From assembly GCA_963669155.1 (NCBI GenBank), contig OZ022588.1, positions 13,969,170 through 14,033,169 on the forward strand: a DNA stretch of 64,000 nucleotides. The letters are read 5' to 3'. Position 1 is the stretch's first letter. Each line of letters begins with the position of its first letter. Origin of the DNA: Arbacia lixula. Its lineage: Eukaryota > Echinodermata > Echinoidea > Arbacioida > Arbaciidae. Shown in pieces: positions 59,085-64,000 of this stretch. The notes under the pieces are model-generated. The model had not been told where the DNA came from. It did not search any database and worked only from the letters and a program-made list of their open reading frames with translations. The position numbers and the translations under genes are program-made.

Positions 59085-59189
59085 GAGGAGAGAGAGAGAA
59101 AGAGAGAGGGAAGGGGGGAGAAATAAAAAGGGAGAGAAATAGTGAGGATGAGGGAGAGAGAGACAGAGAGAAGGAAAGACAGAGTGAAA

Positions 59190-59246
<57 letters not shown>

Positions 59247-59252
59247 GGGAAC
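59085..59252. repeat. GA-rich array with perfect (GA)n core
   Basis: An imperfect purine-rich stretch, then about 50 bp of perfect GA (59192-59240). A plus frame of 241 codons joins this and the CT array at 58760 but has no recognisable domain. Confidence 0.92.
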
Positions 59253-59254
59253 AG

Positions 59255-61045
59255 AGAGACCTGGTATATCTCAGCGGAAGGTGGTTGATGCAAGAAAAGA
59301 TGAGGATAATGCATTTGTTTGGTTTTCATCTCAAGCGCAGTGACGCACCGTTGGTGAACATATTCATAAAACCCGGGTATATCCTCGCTTTTATCCGACG
59401 ATTGTTGTATCAAGTTGTAACACTAGCTGGCCTTGACAGTCTCTGCATGGGAGCATGGCACCGGCATTGATCCATGCACGGTGTAATATGGTATTCCTTC
59501 ACCAGTCGATATCCTTTCCATATTCCCTAAACGTTTGCAACACATTAATAAATATGACCTCCACGCCATCGTTGGAACGGCATTGTCATTACTGGGTCCG
59601 ACTTTCCAAAAGCGAATGTTATACCCATGACTATCCTTTCAGAGAGCGTTGACTTAAAAAGACAGTGTCTGCCCTAAGTCTCTAGAAACATGCAAGTTAA
59701 ACAGTAAACACGGGCAAACAAACAGCCGGGGATAAACCGAGAATAATCGTTCTTCTTAAAATCTCCCAAAGTGAGATATGAAATGACAACCTCGGCAACA
59801 TACAGCTAATGATGTTGTGAAGATAGTGTCGCATAGATGACAACCTATCCATCCTTAATTACAAAGTGGCGTTCGTTCTACACGTTTCGTCACATCCAAG
59901 TATATTACCTTCGTAACGATTTTCAAGCGGCGTTATAACATATATTAGTATACCTTGTGACAGCAAGTTGCATGCAATATCACAAAGGATGTCATATTAT
60001 AACGCAATCAAGGGAATATCACCATATTGGGGTATGTTCTGTAGGTATTGCCCTTGGGTATGTACAGATCGCGGAGGAATTACCGCGCCTAGCACAGTAA
60101 TATTGGATGTTGTATTCAACTTTATTTTGATTTTCTGACTTTGTGATCCATTCCTTTGTGGTTCAAACAGACTGCTGTTCTCTTATGTCATGTATGTCTT
60201 TAAAATTAGTGTGTATTACTTGAACAGAACTACATCAATGGTTCAATAAGAGATATGATAACCCTGAATGTGTATCATCTCCAGTACATGTCAATGAGTG
60301 TAGCTCTGTTACGAAGTGAATAAACGGAATCAATTTCATCACAAAAAGTTTTCTTTTACATTGAAGTTATGAAAGCAACAACATTGAAATCACGCTTTCT
60401 ATTCACTAACAGTATAATGGGTATGAGATTTAATAAAAGCGCTGGCAATTTCCCCTGTATGAATTCGGGCTATCATGTTATTGTTAAATCACGTCTATTG
60501 AATTAGATGATCAGGTTAGAGTGTTCATATACATGTCTATTCTTTTGTCAGCAACTTGTAAGGTGACAAATCTAATGCGATCACGTACATAAGTACCTTC
60601 GCAAATAAGCTTTCAGAAAAAAAAAATCAGTGCAATGTTCCTAATAATCTTTTAAAGATGAGCTGTTCAAAGATCTGTTTCAGGGCAGGACGTTGTTGGC
60701 TCAGATCTCACAATTGGAATATATCTCCAAAGCCTGAAACATTTCATCCGAAAGCTGAGGATCCTAATCACAATCATACAGTCATTATTTATTCTAGAAT
60801 GATAGCAGGGCAGTTTAATATTCATACGCATGTGTCTCAGTGATTTCCGAGTAGGATTACCCCATTTCTGCTGCTAATGCTCAAGAATGGATTGAGTACT
60901 CACATCTCGCTTGTATATCATGACAGAGGATTGCATTATTGAGATGCATTAGACGACTTACATACGTGTACGTATCTCTCAAAAGGATTTCACCTTCGCA
61001 AAATATGACCGGATCTCCGTGTCTTAACAATGAATAACGTTTACC
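59255..61045. other. unique AT-rich DNA, no gene recognised
   Basis: Only short unrecognised frames (for example 60658-60843) were found. ACGTGTACGT at 60966-60975 is a small palindrome. Confidence 0.5.
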
Positions 61046-61051
61046 TTTTCT

Positions 61052-61182
61052 TAGAGAGAGGGGGTGAGCGGGAGAGAGAGAGAGGGGGGGGAGAGAAAGA
61101 GAGAGAGAAGAGAAGAGCGAGAGAGAGAGAGAGAAAGAGAGAGAGAAGAGAAGAGAAGAGCGAGAGAGAGAGAGAGAGTAAG

Positions 61183-61225
<43 letters not shown>

Positions 61226-61291
61226 AAGAGAAGAGGAGAGAAGAGGAGAGAAGAGGAGAGAAGAGGAGAGAAGAGGAGAGAAGAGAGAGAG
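61052..61291. repeat. GA array with GAGAAGAG(GA) sub-repeats
   Basis: GA dinucleotides and a G run (61084-61091) are followed by GAAGA-type blocks and a regular 10 bp repeat AGAAGAGGAG that recurs about six times (61228-61282). Confidence 0.93.
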
Positions 61292-61803
61292 GACCTTTAA
61301 AGCTCGCTGCTTTCATGGTGGGAGTCTGTTTAGGTTCCAAGCAACAGATATACACGCGCGTGTATACGATTACGGCAAACACGCCAGAAGGGGGGCTATG
61401 CCGTCTTTCTATCTAGGTTATCTACAAAAACGAGGATGGCTCGACCCACTCCTTAGCCTAATTCCGGAGCGTTTTTTAGGTCTTCCAGGTCTTTTTTCCC
61501 TTCTTCGTTGTCGTCTTCATTTCTAAATCGGTTGGGGTATAGACGGAGCTCAACAACTGTTGATTACGATAAATTCGGGATCAGTGCGACCTCCATTGAC
61601 ACGCTATCTCGAGATTACAGGCAGATAAGATTTACTTTGGTGGTAATCAGACCATCTAATTACCCATCCCTTTATCTACTCCTCTATCTGTATATATCTC
61701 CCTCTATTCTATATGTTAATATGCAAATATCCTTATATCCCTACATATCTTTCTACTTATTATTTATTCATATTTTGATCTTTTTATCCCTCTCTCTTTT
61801 ATT

Positions 61804-61805
61804 GT

Positions 61806-61861
<56 letters not shown>

Positions 61862-61899
61862 TGTGTGTTTGTGTGTGTGTATGTGTGTGTGTGTATGTG

Positions 61900-61950
<51 letters not shown>
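61804..61950. repeat. (TA)n-(TG)n compound microsatellite
   Basis: About 18 bp of TA run into about 128 bp of TG with TTT and TAT interruptions. It is an alternating purine-pyrimidine tract able to form Z-DNA. Confidence 0.95.
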
Positions 61951-61954
61951 AAGG

Positions 61955-64000
61955 TGCGTACTAAGGTGTATGTTTTGTATCTGCTTCTATTATTGCTTTC
62001 GGATAATAATCATGCCGTTGGTCGAACAAGGGATAGGCGTACTATGTGAATGGGGGTACGTGCAATATCTGAAGGCCATTGTTCATACTTACTATGATAA
62101 AACTCTTACTATACATTCGACTATTTTCTTCGTAATGTGTTTACACAGCGAATATTAAGCCATGGTAACATGAATCAATACATCAGATGAAATCAACAAG
62201 GCGTAATGATCTTGCCGATGTGGTATACGCAAATTTGCATGAATATGCTAAACATCTAATTGGAACAAATATAGGTGTTTTGGAATTAACTGTATTTGCC
62301 AAAACCACTGAATATGTAATAATAAAGGTGGGTGCTGTGAATGAGAACTTTATTCGGATTATCATGATTATGGGCATGTATTGTTTGTACGGAAGCAACA
62401 GGTTTTTTATTCATTAAATAAAACTGATAATATATTCTGATATTCTCATATATATTCTGATATGAAAGGTTTTTCTTTAACATTTCTGTGAAAGAAGAAT
62501 CATTAATGAAGGTTTTTTTAAGAACTCAGTCAATATTCCAGTATGATAGCAATCTCTCATCAGGTCTTCATTAATGGAACATGAGGTAAAAACTGTACTT
62601 TTCCTTACTGCAGGGAGTAATCTCTTCGCCAGCTCTTGGGGGATAAAGGTGTCTGCAAAAAATAGTATTTTTTCATTTCGTTCGGATTAATGGAGCGACG
62701 ATATGGCACTTCTGTTATACGTTTCTATGTAACGGGCGTACCTCATATTTACAAACTTACACACGGAGCACCAAAACATTGTCCCATTTCCCCCCTCTCA
62801 CATGACAGTGGTTTGTTAGTTTTGATGCAAACAGCAGCAAGGACATGTTTGTCAACATGCATGTCCTTCTCATCGCTCCGATGGAAATTCGTATACAAAT
62901 CAGACGTCACTTATGTCTAATCCGTATTTTCATACTGTCAGCATCCTTTTTTGCCATCGTCGGAAACAAGTACGAGCCGATTGCGTCGTCCAAAGTGGCC
63001 GATGATTGACGCTAGGTGCTGACTGATGTCGATGCGTTCGGCATCATGCTGTTTCTTGAGAGCTCAACGGATAGAAAAACACACACAAAACAGACTATCG
63101 AATTTCAATTCGTGAGTTAGGCGGGAGGGAAAAAGGAGTCTTGAGGATGATGCGATTGACATATGCGCAGGGCATCTTTGAGTGATGGGTAGGGTTGTAG
63201 GAGGGTGTACTTTACTACGTAACCCCACCATAGTCACGTGACGAATGTTTTACAGCTTTAAGCTGAAGATGGGAATCAACAATTGCCAGGGGTTAAAGGA
63301 CTTTGCGAGAAGGGTGGCGATTTGGAAGGTAACAACTACTATTTGAGGTGGGGTTTGGTACAGTATCTATTGACGATTGTCGTTTGTTTTTGAACGAAAT
63401 CTCCTCATTTTAAGCTCATTTGTATTTTGTCCATGTACACGGACGCATGCGCATATGTTTTGAAAATTAAGCAGTGTAAGGCATTGTAAATGCAATTCAC
63501 ATAAATTCACATAAATTTCCGGCACTTTCTGTGGCAATGTGTGATGCAATTTGTCTTTATTCTAGTGACCCTATAAAGTAGTTGGATATCATTTCGCGCT
63601 TATTGGACTTTTAAAGATAATGACGATTATATTACATGCTATGATTCAACACAAGATAGGAGCTCTATCATATGCATGATGCATGAGTATTGCTCTGTTA
63701 ATTTGTCCTATATCTGCTATCATTTGTTATGATTGATATGAAAGGTTTCTGCCCATGATTCTTGTCGTTACTGGCTATCCGAGAGAACGCATCAGTCATG
63801 ACAATTGGAAGGCGTTAGATACGGAAAGGTAAGAAGATTGATTAAATAACAGGGGGAAAGATCAACACAATCGGTAGTAATTTCATTTCCATAGATGAAC
63901 ATGAAGGAAGCGAATCTGCCAGAGCTGCAAGAAAGGTAGAGTCATAAAAAATGACGAATGCAGCGAGAGGGGAGGAGAGAAATAACCCGAAGACTAAAAT
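61955..64000. other. unique AT-rich DNA to the window end, no gene recognised
   Basis: TATATTCTGATAT occurs twice near 62431 and 62451. No recognisable coding exon, transposon end or RNA gene was found. Confidence 0.5.

Noticed and set aside
58745..59470. 241-codon plus-strand open frame
   Set aside because: It joins a CT array and a GA array; the ~100 codons between show no recognisable domain.
61508..62158. 216-codon plus-strand frame with Val-Cys repeats
   Set aside because: Sustained by the TG microsatellite; the hydrophobic part is AT-rich low complexity, not a membrane protein I recognise.

Overview
This 64 kb window is animal nuclear DNA that appears almost gene-free. AT-rich unique sequence is broken up by long simple-sequence arrays (CT/GA, AAT, GAA, CTA, CA/TG, AT), poly-C/poly-G runs, small inverted-repeat transposons and decayed LINE fragments. 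There is no operon structure, no long uninterrupted coding frame and no RNA gene I can defend. A marine invertebrate deuterostome, most likely a sea urchin or another echinoderm, fits best: LINE tails with GAATT-type repeats, TTAA-flanked miniature elements, abundant GA/CT microsatellites, and what look like two diverged haplotypes side by side. That assignment is an inference; the sequence alone does not prove it.

Layout. 1-3.5 kb: a foldback element with TTAA ends (745-1387), then microsatellites. 3.5-11.1 kb: a SINE-like (AAT)n tail, then a ~3.5 kb block present twice (3873-7436 and 7643-11087). The copies are separated only by a 200-N scaffold gap, which suggests two alleles placed in tandem by the assembler. 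11.1-17.4 kb: CT, ATG and AT arrays and a threefold ~160 bp repeat. 17.66-18.95 kb: two LINE-type 3' tails facing outward, one attached to a readable reverse-transcriptase relic. 21.8 kb: a CG-alternating palindrome. 24.2-24.86 kb: a CpG-rich patch ending in a consensus splice donor (candidate promoter and first exon, + strand). 26.6-28.05 kb: a satellite-like array of ~115-150 bp monomers with a trimeric higher-order repeat. 33.0-33.3 kb: a ~76 bp tandem repeat. 39.6 kb: a hammerhead-like motif resembling Penelope-type retroelements. 41.0-42.3 kb: a minus-strand LINE fragment split by two nested transposons, each with its own target-site duplication. 45.96-46.7 kb: a second CpG-rich patch with a possible 17-nt first coding exon (MEAQQ + AG) and donor, followed by a ~73 bp minisatellite. 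47.5-48.9 kb: a LINE 3' end, a ~390 bp GAA/GAG purine tract and a tRNA-derived SINE candidate. 50-64 kb: mainly microsatellites, a 47 bp tandem repeat (55.44-55.67 kb) and unique sequence.

No gene set works together here. The best reading is a large intron or intergenic region around two candidate promoters, serving as a landing zone for mobile elements. The strongest results are the gap-flanked duplication, the doubly interrupted LINE, the two candidate first exons and the satellite-like array. I found no convincing new multi-gene system.
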